DNA from: Acidimicrobiia bacterium | Lineage (GTDB): Bacteria > Actinomycetota > Acidimicrobiia > Spongiisociales > UBA5794 | Length of the DNA: 37,659 nt | Direction of reading: 5' to 3' | Assembly (NCBI GenBank): GCA_027036355.1 | Contig: JALVQZ010000138.1 | Location: 1-37,659 of the forward strand | In this document: positions 10,024-19,555 of the stretch, piece after piece | Numbering within the stretch: the first letter of the stretch is position 1 | Layout of the letters: the number at the start of each line of letters is the position of its first letter | The notes under the pieces: generated by a model | What the model was told of the DNA's origin: nothing | Seen by the model: only the letters and a program-made list of their open reading frames with translations | The model's database searches: none | Translations under genes and position numbers: made by a program

Positions 10024-10311
10024 ATGGATCCGATCGAGGTGGTCGACGGCGGGGTGATCGTCACCGTCTGGGTCGTGCCCGGTGCGTCGCGGACGGAGGT
10101 GACGGGACTCCACGACGGCGCCGTGCGCATCCGCGTCGCCGCGCCTCCGGAAGGAGGCAGAGCCAACCGGGCCGTCGTCAGGCAACTCGCCAAGACGCTG
10201 GGGAGTCGCCGAGTGGAGCTGCGCAGCGGTGCGTCGAGTCGCCGCAAACGCTTCTTCGTCGGCGACGTCGCCGCCGACGAGGTCCGTCGGGTCTTGCTGG
10301 CCGGCGGGTGA
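10024..10311 (+). CDS. DUF167 (YggU-like) protein
   Basis: VTVWVVPGASRTEVTGLHDGAVRIRVAAPPEGGRANRAVVRQLAKTLG is a typical DUF167 sequence. Confidence 0.88.
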   Translation: MDPIEVVDGGVIVTVWVVPGASRTEVTGLHDGAVRIRVAAPPEGGRANRAVVRQLAKTLGSRRVELRSGASSRRKRFFVGDVAADEVRRVLLAGG

Positions 10312-10381
10312 GGGCGGTCGTTGGGTGCTTCGGAAGGCGTGGCGGCCCACTATCCTCCTCGCTCCGACCCTGGGAGGAGCG

Positions 10382-10753
10382 ATGGCCAGGAAGTTGGCGA
10401 AGTCGACGCTCGATCGGCTCGCGAAACGCCTCGAGGACGAACGAGCCCGCCTCGAGTCGCTCCTCGCGCAGATCGAGGAACAGCGCGAGCAGGTCCGGTT
10501 GTCCGAAGCGGCGTCGGAGCATGCGGCGGATCCCGAGAGCGCCGAAGGTGGCTCCCTCGCCTTCGAGCTGGAGATGGATCTGTCGATCGAGCAGAACACG
10601 AGAGAGCTCCTGGAGAAGGTCAAGCACGCGCAACGGCGCATGGACGAAGGCGTGTACGGGATATGCGAAGTGACAGGGAAACCGATCCCGCTGGCGAGGC
10701 TGGAGGCGCTTCCGTACGCGACGACGGTCGTGGAGGCCGCGGATCGGCGCTGA
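10382..10753 (+). CDS. DksA/TraR-family protein with degenerate zinc finger
   Basis: Coiled-coil N-terminus plus RRMDEGVYGICEVTGKPIPLARLEALPYATTVVEAADRR; DksA/TraR C-terminal pattern but only one of the four canonical Cys retained. SD GGGAGGAG. Confidence 0.85.
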   Translation: MARKLAKSTLDRLAKRLEDERARLESLLAQIEEQREQVRLSEAASEHAADPESAEGGSLAFELEMDLSIEQNTRELLEKVKHAQRRMDEGVYGICEVTGKPIPLARLEALPYATTVVEAADRR

Positions 10754-11202
10754 GTGAACGGACGATCGCGCTGGCCATCGCCGCGATCGTCCTCATCGTC
10801 GATCAGCTCACCAAGACCTGGGCGCTCGTGGCGCTCGCCGACGGCCCGATCCCGTTGATCGGCGACCTGTTCCAGTTCCGTCTCGCTCGCAACTCCGGAG
10901 CCGCCTTCTCGACGTTCACCGGATCGGGTCCGATCCTCGGCCTGGTGGCGATCGGCGTGGTGATCATGATCTTCGTGGTCCTCGGCGACGCGGGACATCG
11001 GATGGAGGCCATCTCGCTGGGGCTCGTCCTGGGCGGGGCCCTCGGGAACCTCGCGGACCGGGCGTTCCGCGGACCGGGCTTCCTCGACGGGCGGGTGGTC
11101 GACTGGATCTACCTGTCGTTCTTCCCCACGTTCAACGCGGCGGATACGGCGATCACGATCGGTGTGGTGCTGCTCCTCTGGCACGCCTTCGTCCGCCGAT
11201 GA
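10750..11202 (+). CDS. lspA: Lipoprotein signal peptidase LspA (probable CTG start)
   Basis: LIVDQLTKTWAL, RNSGAAFSTF, GALGNLADRAF, VVDWIYLSFFPTFNAADTAI catalytic-Asp regions; no in-frame ATG/GTG/TTG at the expected start. Confidence 0.9.
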   Translation: MSERTIALAIAAIVLIVDQLTKTWALVALADGPIPLIGDLFQFRLARNSGAAFSTFTGSGPILGLVAIGVVIMIFVVLGDAGHRMEAISLGLVLGGALGNLADRAFRGPGFLDGRVVDWIYLSFFPTFNAADTAITIGVVLLLWHAFVRR

Positions 11203-12149
11203 GCCGCTGGTCGGTCCCCGAGGACCTGGCGGGCGACCGCGTGGACCGCATCGTGTCGCGTCTGGCGGGTGTGAGCCGGTCCCAGGCGCGGGCGCTCGTC
11301 GACACCGGCGCGGTCACCGTCGACGGCGGGACCGTGAAGGCCTCGGAGCGACTGGCGGCAGGCACCGAGATCGACGTGCGTCTGCCTTCCGAGCCTTCCG
11401 GCCCGACCCCCGACGCCGGCGTCGAGTTCACGGTGGCGTACGCCGACGACGACGTGATCGTCGTGGACAAGCCGCCGGGGTTGGTCGTCCATCCGGGAGC
11501 CGGTGTCACCGAAGCGACCTTGGTGAACGGCCTCCTGGCCCGGTACCCGGAGCTCGGCGAGCTGGGAGAAGGGCGCCGGTGGGGCATCGTGCATCGCATC
11601 GACAAGGACACCTCGGGCTTGCTGATGGTCGCTCGCACCCCCGCCGCGTTCGATCTCCTCCAAGAGGCCCTGCGACGACGGGAGGTGTCCCGCTCGTACC
11701 TGACGCTCGTGCACGGTCTCATCGAGGCGGCGGCGGGGACCATCGAGGCGCCCGTCGGGAGGGACCCTCGTCGTCCGACCCGGATGGCGGTCCGGTCCGA
11801 CGGAAGGGAGGCGCGGACCCACTACCGGCGTCTCGCCACATGGACCGAACCGCCGCGGACCTTGTTGGACGTCACGCTCGACACCGGTCGCACCCATCAG
11901 ATCCGTGTCCACATGCAGGCCATCGGCCATCCCATCGTCGGCGACCGCACCTACGGCAAGCCCGGTGCGGGCGATCCGGGCCGCACCTTCCTCCATGCGT
12001 ACGCTCTGGTGTTCCCACATCCGGCGACCGGTGAGCCCGTCGAGGTGCGTTCGCCCCTCCCGGAGGACCTGCAGGCTGCGCTCGAGGAGCTGGGAGCGCC
12101 GGAAGCCGGTCGTCTCCCCGGCCCCGACGTGGCGGCGACGGACGAGTAG
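11199..12149 (+). CDS. RluD-family pseudouridine synthase
   Basis: S4 domain N-terminus; VVDKPPGLVVHPG, GIVHRIDKDTSGLLMVART, TGRTHQIRVHM. Confidence 0.94.
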   Translation: MSRWSVPEDLAGDRVDRIVSRLAGVSRSQARALVDTGAVTVDGGTVKASERLAAGTEIDVRLPSEPSGPTPDAGVEFTVAYADDDVIVVDKPPGLVVHPGAGVTEATLVNGLLARYPELGELGEGRRWGIVHRIDKDTSGLLMVARTPAAFDLLQEALRRREVSRSYLTLVHGLIEAAAGTIEAPVGRDPRRPTRMAVRSDGREARTHYRRLATWTEPPRTLLDVTLDTGRTHQIRVHMQAIGHPIVGDRTYGKPGAGDPGRTFLHAYALVFPHPATGEPVEVRSPLPEDLQAALEELGAPEAGRLPGPDVAATDE

Positions 12150-12152
12150 ATT
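12147..12152 (+). promoter_or_regulatory. Candidate leaderless -10 box (TAGATT) for WS/DGAT gene
   Basis: TAGATT ends 7 nt before ATG at 12160; no SD. Confidence 0.5.
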
Positions 12153-12159
12153 CCGAGCG

Positions 12160-13680
12160 ATGTCGACCTACTACGATCGCTTGTCGCCGCTCGATGCCTC
12201 GTTCCTGGCCCTCGAGTCCCGCACGACCCACATGCATGTGGGGGCCGTGACGATCTTCGAGGCCGGACCCCTGAGCGAAGACGGCGGCGTCGACTTCGCC
12301 AAGGTGCGTTCGCACATCGCCTCGCGTCTGCATCTCATCCCCCGCTACCGGCAACGTCTGGCCTGGGTACCGCTCGAGCAGCATCCGGTGTGGGTCGACG
12401 ACGAGCACTTCAACCTCGACTATCACGTTCGCCACATCGCGCTGCCGCACCCCGGCAGCGAGGAGCAGCTCAAGCAGCTGGCGGGCCGGATCATGTCCCA
12501 ACAGCTCGACCGGGCCAAGCCGTTGTGGGAGATCACCGTCGTCGAAGGACTCACCGACGGCGGGTTCGCGTTGATCTCCAAGACCCATCACTGCATGCTC
12601 GACGGGGTGGCCGGCGTCGACCTGATGGCCGTCCTGCTGGCTCCCGCTCCGACCGACGAGATCGAGCCGCCCCCGCCGTGGGAGCCGAGGCCCGCGCCGA
12701 ACGGTACCGAGCTGCTGGTCAAGGAAGCATCTCGACGGATCAGCCGGGTCCTGGCGAGCGCCACGCACATCAGAGAGATCCCCGGCGACATCGGATCGGT
12801 CGTCGGCGATGTCGCACACCGCTTGCGGGCCGTCGGGGCATCCCTCACCTCGGGCTGGTTGGTGCCGGCGGACGCTTCGCCGCTGAACGGGCAGGTCGGA
12901 CCGAACCGACGCTTCGACTGGCTGCGGTCGGAGCTGTCGGAGGTCAAGACGATCAAGAACCTCCTCGGCGGCACCGTCAACGATGTGGTGCTCGCCACCG
13001 TGGCCGGAGGGGTCCGTCGGTTCCTGCTGGAGCATCGCGGGGTGTCGGAGGAGGCCCTGGCCGGGATGGAGTTCCGGGTGATGGCTCCCGTCAGCGTGCG
13101 CTCGTCCTCCGGAGGAGGGACCCTGGGCAATCAGGTGGCCATGTGGCTGGTGCCGCTCCCGGTCGGTGAGGCCGATCCGGTGCGGCGGATGGAGATCATC
13201 CAGGCCGAGACGGAGCGGCTCAAGGCCACCGATCAGGCGCTCGGGGCGGCGACGATCGTGCGGATGTCGGCCGGCGCCCCGTTGACGTTGGTGTCTCTCG
13301 GAGCCCGTCTGGCGGCCAACGCGCGACCGTTCAACATGACCGTCACCAACGTTCCCGGTCCGCAGTTCCCGTTGTACCTGCTCGGTTCCCGGCTCGAGGC
13401 CACCTACCCGCTCGTCCCTCTGTGGGAGGGTCATGGGGTCGGTATCGCCCTCTTCAGCTACGCCGGTGGGCTCTTCTGGGGACTGAACGGCGACTACGAC
13501 CTGATGCCCGACCTGACGGAGTTCGCGGCGACGTTGGGTCTGGCCCTGGGGGAACTCCACGACGCCGCAGCCGACGCGGCCGCTCGGCGAGCCGACGGGG
13601 AGGCGGACGAGCGTTCGGCTTCCACGCGCGGCGGCAAGAAGGCCAAGGCGCCGAAACGGCCGCCGCTCGGCACCCGGTGA
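12160..13680 (+). CDS. WS/DGAT-type wax ester synthase/diacylglycerol O-acyltransferase
   Basis: LSPLDASFLALESRTTHMHVGAV; catalytic HHxxxDG present (KTHHCMLDGVAGVDL); LGGTVNDVVLATVAGGVRRFL; NVPGPQFPLYLLG. Confidence 0.93.
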   Translation: MSTYYDRLSPLDASFLALESRTTHMHVGAVTIFEAGPLSEDGGVDFAKVRSHIASRLHLIPRYRQRLAWVPLEQHPVWVDDEHFNLDYHVRHIALPHPGSEEQLKQLAGRIMSQQLDRAKPLWEITVVEGLTDGGFALISKTHHCMLDGVAGVDLMAVLLAPAPTDEIEPPPPWEPRPAPNGTELLVKEASRRISRVLASATHIREIPGDIGSVVGDVAHRLRAVGASLTSGWLVPADASPLNGQVGPNRRFDWLRSELSEVKTIKNLLGGTVNDVVLATVAGGVRRFLLEHRGVSEEALAGMEFRVMAPVSVRSSSGGGTLGNQVAMWLVPLPVGEADPVRRMEIIQAETERLKATDQALGAATIVRMSAGAPLTLVSLGARLAANARPFNMTVTNVPGPQFPLYLLGSRLEATYPLVPLWEGHGVGIALFSYAGGLFWGLNGDYDLMPDLTEFAATLGLALGELHDAAADAAARRADGEADERSASTRGGKKAKAPKRPPLGTR

Positions 13681-13701
13681 CCGTCCGGTCGTGTCCGGCC
13701 C

Positions 13702-14733
13702 CTAGCCGAAGAACGTACGCGCCGCTTCGTACCGGTCGAACGGGACCCCGCGCGTCTCGGCGCAGGCCTCCTCCAGCGGGATGGGGACGATCTCGTCGCC
13801 TCGCAGGGCGGCCATGACCTTGGAGCGTCCCTCGACGGCGTAGTCGGCGGCGGCGACTCCGAGGCGCGTGGCGAGCACGCGATCGAAGGCGGTGGGGCTT
13901 CCGCCGCGTTGGATGTGACCGAGGACCGTGACCCGCGTCTCGAACCCGGTTCGGTCCTCGATCGCGTCGGAGATCTGGTAGCTGACCCCGCCGAGACGCT
14001 CGAACCCGAAGGCGTCGGTTCGATGCTTGAGCGGCTCGTAGCCCGGCGGCGGGGGGACGCCTTCGGCGACGACCACGATCGAGTAGCGCACGCCGCGGCG
14101 GTGACGGGCCTTGAGGATGTCGACGATGTCGTCGAGGTCGTACGGCACCTCCGGGATGAGGATCGCGTCGGCGCCGCCGGCGATCCCCGCGTAGGTGGCG
14201 ATCCAGCCCTTGGTCCGGCCCATGACCTCGACCACCATGACCCGGTTGTGCGACTCGGCCGTGGTCACGAGCCGGTCGATCGCGTCGCTCGCCACCTGGA
14301 CCGCCGTGTCGAAGCCGAAACACACGTCGGTGCCGTTGATGTCGTTGTCGATCGTCTTGGGCACTCCGACGATCGGGAGGTTCCCTTCGTCGGCGAGACG
14401 CAACGCGGAGTGCAGTGTCCCATCCCCGCCGACGACGACGAGCGAGTCGATGCCGTTCTGGCGGATCGTCGGTTCGCAGCTCGCGTAGCCGTCACCGTGG
14501 ACGTAGGGGTCCATACGAGAGGTTCCGAGGATGGTCCCGCCCCGCCCCAAGATGCCGCGGACGTCGTCGCGTTCGAGGGGACGGGTCTCGCCGCGCATGA
14601 GCCCTTCCCAGCCGTTGAGGATGCCGACGACCTCGGCGTCGTGGACCTCGGTGGCGCGGGTCACGACCCCGCGGATGACCGCGTTCAGACCCGGGCAGTC
14701 ACCGCCGGCGGTGAGGATGCCGATCACGCTCAT
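13702..14733 (-). CDS. 6-phosphofructokinase (GGDGT/PKTIDND type, likely ATP-using)
   Basis: GILTAGGDCPGLNAVIRG, VVGGDGTLHSALRL, GVPKTIDNDINGTDVCFGFDTA, VMVVEVMGRTKGWIA. Confidence 0.93.
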   Translation of the reverse strand: MSVIGILTAGGDCPGLNAVIRGVVTRATEVHDAEVVGILNGWEGLMRGETRPLERDDVRGILGRGGTILGTSRMDPYVHGDGYASCEPTIRQNGIDSLVVVGGDGTLHSALRLADEGNLPIVGVPKTIDNDINGTDVCFGFDTAVQVASDAIDRLVTTAESHNRVMVVEVMGRTKGWIATYAGIAGGADAILIPEVPYDLDDIVDILKARHRRGVRYSIVVVAEGVPPPPGYEPLKHRTDAFGFERLGGVSYQISDAIEDRTGFETRVTVLGHIQRGGSPTAFDRVLATRLGVAAADYAVEGRSKVMAALRGDEIVPIPLEEACAETRGVPFDRYEAARTFFG

Positions 14734-14756
14734 GGGGGTTCCTTTCGGGAGGCTCG

Positions 14757-15905
14757 TCAGTAGAGGAACATCGGTTTGCCCGTCACGTGCCGGACCTTCG
14801 GACGGTAGGTGGCGACGTCGTACAGCTCGCCGACGTCGACCCGCTTGACCCCCTCGCCGGTGACGGAGATCGGGACGGCGGTGTAGGTGCCCGATCGGAG
14901 CGCCACCATCCTCCCCGAGGATCCGTCGAGGGCCAGGTCGGCGGCCATGACCGCGTAGTTGGTCGCCACCATGAGGTCCAGGGAATCGGGGCGACCGGAG
15001 CGGAGGAGGTAGCCGAGCTGCTGGTAGATGATGCCCTGACCCGTCCGCTCCTTGAGGAGAGCCCCGGTGAGCGCCCCGATCCCGCCCAGCTTGCGGTGCC
15101 CGTAGGCGTCGGCTTCACCGGACAGGATCATCTCGCCCTCGGTCATCCGAGCGCCCTCCGAGATGGTCATCATCGCGTAGTTGCTCGGATTGGCCGCTTT
15201 GTCGGCCAGGAGCATCTCGGCGAGGGCGTCGATGTCGAACGGGACCTCGGAGATGACGGCCCGATCGACCCCGGCGAGGTAGGCCGTGATCAGGGACGTC
15301 TCTCCGCTGTAGCGTCCGAAGAGCTCGACGATGGCGATCCGTTCGTGACTCCCGGTGCTGGTCCTGAGGTCGTGGATGTAGCCGACGCCGCGGGTCACGG
15401 CGGTGGAGAACCCGATGCAGTAGTCCGTGCCGTGGACGTCGTTGTCCATCGTCTTGGGGATGGCGATGACCGCCACGCCCTCTTCGTGCAGGCGGAGGCC
15501 GTACGAGAGGGTGTCGTCGCCGCCGATGGGGATCAGGACGTCGATGCCGAGGGCCTCGACGACGGCCAGGACGTGGTCGGTCAGGTCGAACGGGCCGTCC
15601 CCTTCGACCCGGCCGCGGAGGAAGTCGGGCACTTCGCCGGGACGCATCCTGGCCGGATTGGTGCGGCTCGTGTGCAGGAAGGTGCCGCCGGTCCGGTCGA
15701 TGGTCCGGACGACGGCGGGATCGAGGTGCAGGGTGTTGCGCTCGATGCTCTCCGGGTCGTCGAGATCGATCGAGACGAGCCCTTGCCACCCACGGCGGAT
15801 GCCGACGACCTCGTGGCCTTCGTGGGCGACCCGGTTGACGACCGCCTTGATGCCGGCGTTGAGTCCGGGGACGTCACCGCCGCCGGTGAGGATGCCGATG
15901 CGCAT
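14757..15905 (-). CDS. 6-phosphofructokinase paralogue (GGDDT/PKTMDND type, likely PPi-dependent)
   Basis: [80 protein letters not shown] upstream of ATG. Confidence 0.92.
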   Translation of the reverse strand: MRIGILTGGGDVPGLNAGIKAVVNRVAHEGHEVVGIRRGWQGLVSIDLDDPESIERNTLHLDPAVVRTIDRTGGTFLHTSRTNPARMRPGEVPDFLRGRVEGDGPFDLTDHVLAVVEALGIDVLIPIGGDDTLSYGLRLHEEGVAVIAIPKTMDNDVHGTDYCIGFSTAVTRGVGYIHDLRTSTGSHERIAIVELFGRYSGETSLITAYLAGVDRAVISEVPFDIDALAEMLLADKAANPSNYAMMTISEGARMTEGEMILSGEADAYGHRKLGGIGALTGALLKERTGQGIIYQQLGYLLRSGRPDSLDLMVATNYAVMAADLALDGSSGRMVALRSGTYTAVPISVTGEGVKRVDVGELYDVATYRPKVRHVTGKPMFLY

Positions 15906-16051
15906 GGGGGATGTGCCTCCTCGTGGTGCCGTGGGCGGAGGATACCTGCGCCGCGGGCGGGCCGATCGGGCCGTCGACGGCGGGGATTCGCGCTCTGGCA
16001 GACCGCGTCGAGGCGTGCTTACATGGGTGTAGTTCACATGGGAGGACTTCG

Positions 16052-19000
16052 ATGAGCGACCGCTTCGCGCATCTCCATGTGCACTCCGAGTTCTCGATGC
16101 TCGATGGTGCGGCCAGGGTCAAGGACGTCGTCGCGGCTGCGGCCGCCGACGGTCAGCCCGCGGTGGCCATCACCGACCATGGGGTGCTGTACGGCGTGGT
16201 CGACTTCACCAAGGCCGCGACCGCCGCCGGGATCAAGCCGATCGTCGGGATCGAGGCGTACGTGACCCCCGGGTCCAGGTTCGATCGACCGCCCCGACGC
16301 CAGGACGTTCGCTACCACATGACCCTGCTCGCCATGAACGAGACGGGCTACCGCAACCTCATGAAGCTGGCGTCCCGGGCCTACCTCGAGGGGTTCTACT
16401 ACAAGCCCCGGATGGATGCCGAGCTCCTCTCCGAACACGCCGAAGGCATCGTCGCCACGTCGGGCTGCCTCGGCGGACACGTCCCCCAGCTCCTCGGTCC
16501 CGACGCCACGAACGAAGAGGGCAACACCGCCCAGACGCGCGACTACGCCGCCGCGGTGGCCGCCGCGGGCATGTACCAGGACATCTTCGGGAGAGAGAAC
16601 TTCTTCATCGAGATCCAGGACCATGGCATCGCCGCGCAGCGGCGGATCATGCCCGACCTGCTCCAGGTCGCCAGGGACGTGGGCGCCCCGTTGCTGGCGG
16701 CCAACGACAGCCACTACACCTACGCCCACGAAGCCGATGCCCACGACGCGCTCCTGTGCATCCAGACGGGATCCAATCGCTCCGACCCCGACCGGTTCCG
16801 CTTCGACTCTCAGGAGTTCTACCTCAAGTCGGCGGCCGAGATGCGGGCCCTGTTCCCCTCCGACGAGTACCCGGGGGCCACCGATAACACCTTGCTGATC
16901 GCCGAACGGGCGGACCTCACGATCGAGTTCGGGAACATCCTCCTCCCGCAGTTCCCGGTGCCCGAGGGCTTCGACGAGGACTCGTACCTGGCCCACCTCG
17001 TCGAGGCCGGCGCAAGGGAACGCTACGGAACCGTCGACGCCGCGACCAGGGAACGCATCGACTACGAGCTCCGGGTGATCGCGGAGATGGGCTTCTCGGC
17101 CTACTTCCTCATCGTGTGGGACCTCATCAGGCACGCCGCCGAGCAAGGCATCCGGACCGGTCCGGGTCGAGGCTCCGCGGCCGGATCCATCGTGGCGTAC
17201 TGCCTCGGCATCACCAAGATCGACCCGATGGAGTTCGGGCTCATCTTCGAGCGGTTCCTCAACCCCGGTCGGCGGGAGATGCCCGACATCGACATGGACT
17301 TCGACGAGCGGTTCCGGGGCGAGATGATCGAGTACTGCGCCACCAAGTACGGCTCGGATCACGTCGCGCAGATCATCACGTTCTCGACGATCAAGGGCAA
17401 GCAAGCCATCCGAGACGCCGCCCGGGTGCTCGGCCATCCCTACAGCCTCGGTGACCGCGTCGCCAAGCAGATGCCCCCGTCGATCCTCGGCAAGGAGGCC
17501 ACCCTCGACCAGTGCCTCACGGAACCGGACCCGAACGCCGACGGCGTCGTCAAGGATCACTACCAGGCGGCGGCCGGCTTGCGGGAGATGTACGCCTCCG
17601 ACCCGGCCGTCCGGGAGGTCGTCGACACGGCGCGCGGCCTCGAGGGTCTCCGGCGCCAGGACTCCATCCACGCCGCCGCGGTGGTCATCTCGCCGGTGCC
17701 GCTGACCGACATCGTTCCGATCCAGCGCAAGGGCGAGGACGCCGAGGTCGTCACCCAATACGAGATGCACGGCGTCGAGTCCCTCGGGCTCCTCAAGATG
17801 GACTTCCTCGGCCTGCGGAACCTGGCGACGATCGAACGTGCCCTCGAGCTCATCGAACGTTCGACCGGCGAACGGATCGACATCGACTCCATCCCGCTCG
17901 ACGATCCCGAGGTGTTCGCGATGCTCCAGGCGGGAGACTCGATGGGTGTCTTCCAGTTCGAGGGCGGTCCCATGCGGGCGCTCATGCGCAACCTCCGGCC
18001 CGACCGCTTCGAGCACCTCATCGCCCTCAACGCCCTGTACCGGCCGGGGCCCCTCGGCGCGGGGATGCACCTCGAGTACGCCGACCGCAAGAACGGGAAG
18101 GCCGAGGTGACGTTCCCTCATCCCGATCTCGAGGACATCCTCGCCGACACCTTCGGGATCATGGTGTACCAGGAACAGGTCATGCAGGTGGCCCAGAAGA
18201 TGGCCGGGTTCTCGATGGTCGAGGCCGACGCGCTCCGCAAGGCCATGGGCAAGAAGATCCCCGCCGTGATGCAGGCCCAAGAGGCCAAGTTCGTCGCCGG
18301 GTGCGTCGCCAACGGCCACCCGGAGTCGCTGGGCAAGGAGCTGTTCGGCTTCATCGAGCATTTCGCCGGGTACGGCTTCAACCGGTCGCATTCGGCCGCG
18401 TACGCGTACGTCGCGTACCAGACGGCCTGGCTCAAGGCCCACTACCCGGCCGAGTACATGGCGGCACTGCTGACGGCCGTGAAACGCGACAAGGACAAGA
18501 CCGCCGTCTACCTCCACGAGTGCCGGATCATGGGGATCCCCGTGCTGGTTCCCGACGTCAATCGCTCCGAGTCGGACTTCACCGCCGCGGACGGGACGAT
18601 CACGTTCGGGTTGTCGGCGGTCCGCAACGTGGGAGAGGCCGTCGTGGAGCTCATCACCCAAGAGCGCGACAAGAACGGACCGTTCACGAGCTTCCAGGAC
18701 TTCGTCGATCGCGTCGACGTGAACGTCCTCAACAAGCGCACCATCGAGTCGCTCATCAAGGCGGGGGCGTTCGACTCGCTGGGTCATCCACGCAAGGGGC
18801 TGCTCGACGCCTCCGTGGCCATGCTCGACGCCACCATCGCCCGCCGCCGGGCCGAGGAGATGGGCCAGTTCAGCTTGTTCGGTGGCGCCGACTCGGGTAT
18901 CGAACAGGTCGCCATCGAGATCGCCGACGCCGAATGGGACAAGAAGACCAAGCTCGGGTTCGAGAAGGAGATGCTGGGGCTGTACGTGTCGGATCACCCG

Positions 19001-19555
19001 CTCCTGGGCGTCGAACGGGCACTGGCGACGATGTGCACGACCACGATCCCGGGCCTGTGGGAACGCGCCGACGGCGACAAGGTGTCGATCGGTGGGATCG
19101 TCGGTTCGATCACCCGCCGGTACACCAAGGCCGGTGACCCGATGTACTTCTTCACCTTCGAGGATCTGCAGGGGAGCGTCGAGGTGGTGTGCTTCCCCCG
19201 AACCGTCGCCGAGCACGGTCCGTTGATCCGGGAGGACGCCGTGCTCGTCCTGACCGGCCGGGTCGACCATCGAGGTGACGACGTCAAGTTCATCGCCCAG
19301 TCCGCCCGCGAGCCCGAGCTGTCGGCCACCGAACGGGTCGAACTGACCGTGCCGGCCAACCGGCTCTCGAAGGACATGGTCGGCCGGCTCAAGGAGGTCC
19401 TCGCCAACCATCCAGGGTCGGTGCCGGTGTTCCTTCACATGACCTCCGCCGGCGGGGAGAAGGTGCTCAAGCTCGGAGACGATCATCGCGTCGAACCGCG
19501 CAGCGCCCTGTTCGCGGAGCTGCGCGAGCTCCTCGGTCCTTCCGCGGTCCGTTAG
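16052..19555 (+). CDS. dnaE: DNA polymerase III alpha subunit (DnaE1-type, with PHP domain)
   Basis: [22 protein letters not shown] motif; [87 protein letters not shown]. Confidence 0.97.
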   Translation: MSDRFAHLHVHSEFSMLDGAARVKDVVAAAAADGQPAVAITDHGVLYGVVDFTKAATAAGIKPIVGIEAYVTPGSRFDRPPRRQDVRYHMTLLAMNETGYRNLMKLASRAYLEGFYYKPRMDAELLSEHAEGIVATSGCLGGHVPQLLGPDATNEEGNTAQTRDYAAAVAAAGMYQDIFGRENFFIEIQDHGIAAQRRIMPDLLQVARDVGAPLLAANDSHYTYAHEADAHDALLCIQTGSNRSDPDRFRFDSQEFYLKSAAEMRALFPSDEYPGATDNTLLIAERADLTIEFGNILLPQFPVPEGFDEDSYLAHLVEAGARERYGTVDAATRERIDYELRVIAEMGFSAYFLIVWDLIRHAAEQGIRTGPGRGSAAGSIVAYCLGITKIDPMEFGLIFERFLNPGRREMPDIDMDFDERFRGEMIEYCATKYGSDHVAQIITFSTIKGKQAIRDAARVLGHPYSLGDRVAKQMPPSILGKEATLDQCLTEPDPNADGVVKDHYQAAAGLREMYASDPAVREVVDTARGLEGLRRQDSIHAAAVVISPVPLTDIVPIQRKGEDAEVVTQYEMHGVESLGLLKMDFLGLRNLATIERALELIERSTGERIDIDSIPLDDPEVFAMLQAGDSMGVFQFEGGPMRALMRNLRPDRFEHLIALNALYRPGPLGAGMHLEYADRKNGKAEVTFPHPDLEDILADTFGIMVYQEQVMQVAQKMAGFSMVEADALRKAMGKKIPAVMQAQEAKFVAGCVANGHPESLGKELFGFIEHFAGYGFNRSHSAAYAYVAYQTAWLKAHYPAEYMAALLTAVKRDKDKTAVYLHECRIMGIPVLVPDVNRSESDFTAADGTITFGLSAVRNVGEAVVELITQERDKNGPFTSFQDFVDRVDVNVLNKRTIESLIKAGAFDSLGHPRKGLLDASVAMLDATIARRRAEEMGQFSLFGGADSGIEQVAIEIADAEWDKKTKLGFEKEMLGLYVSDHPLLGVERALATMCTTTIPGLWERADGDKVSIGGIVGSITRRYTKAGDPMYFFTFEDLQGSVEVVCFPRTVAEHGPLIREDAVLVLTGRVDHRGDDVKFIAQSAREPELSATERVELTVPANRLSKDMVGRLKEVLANHPGSVPVFLHMTSAGGEKVLKLGDDHRVEPRSALFAELRELLGPSAVR

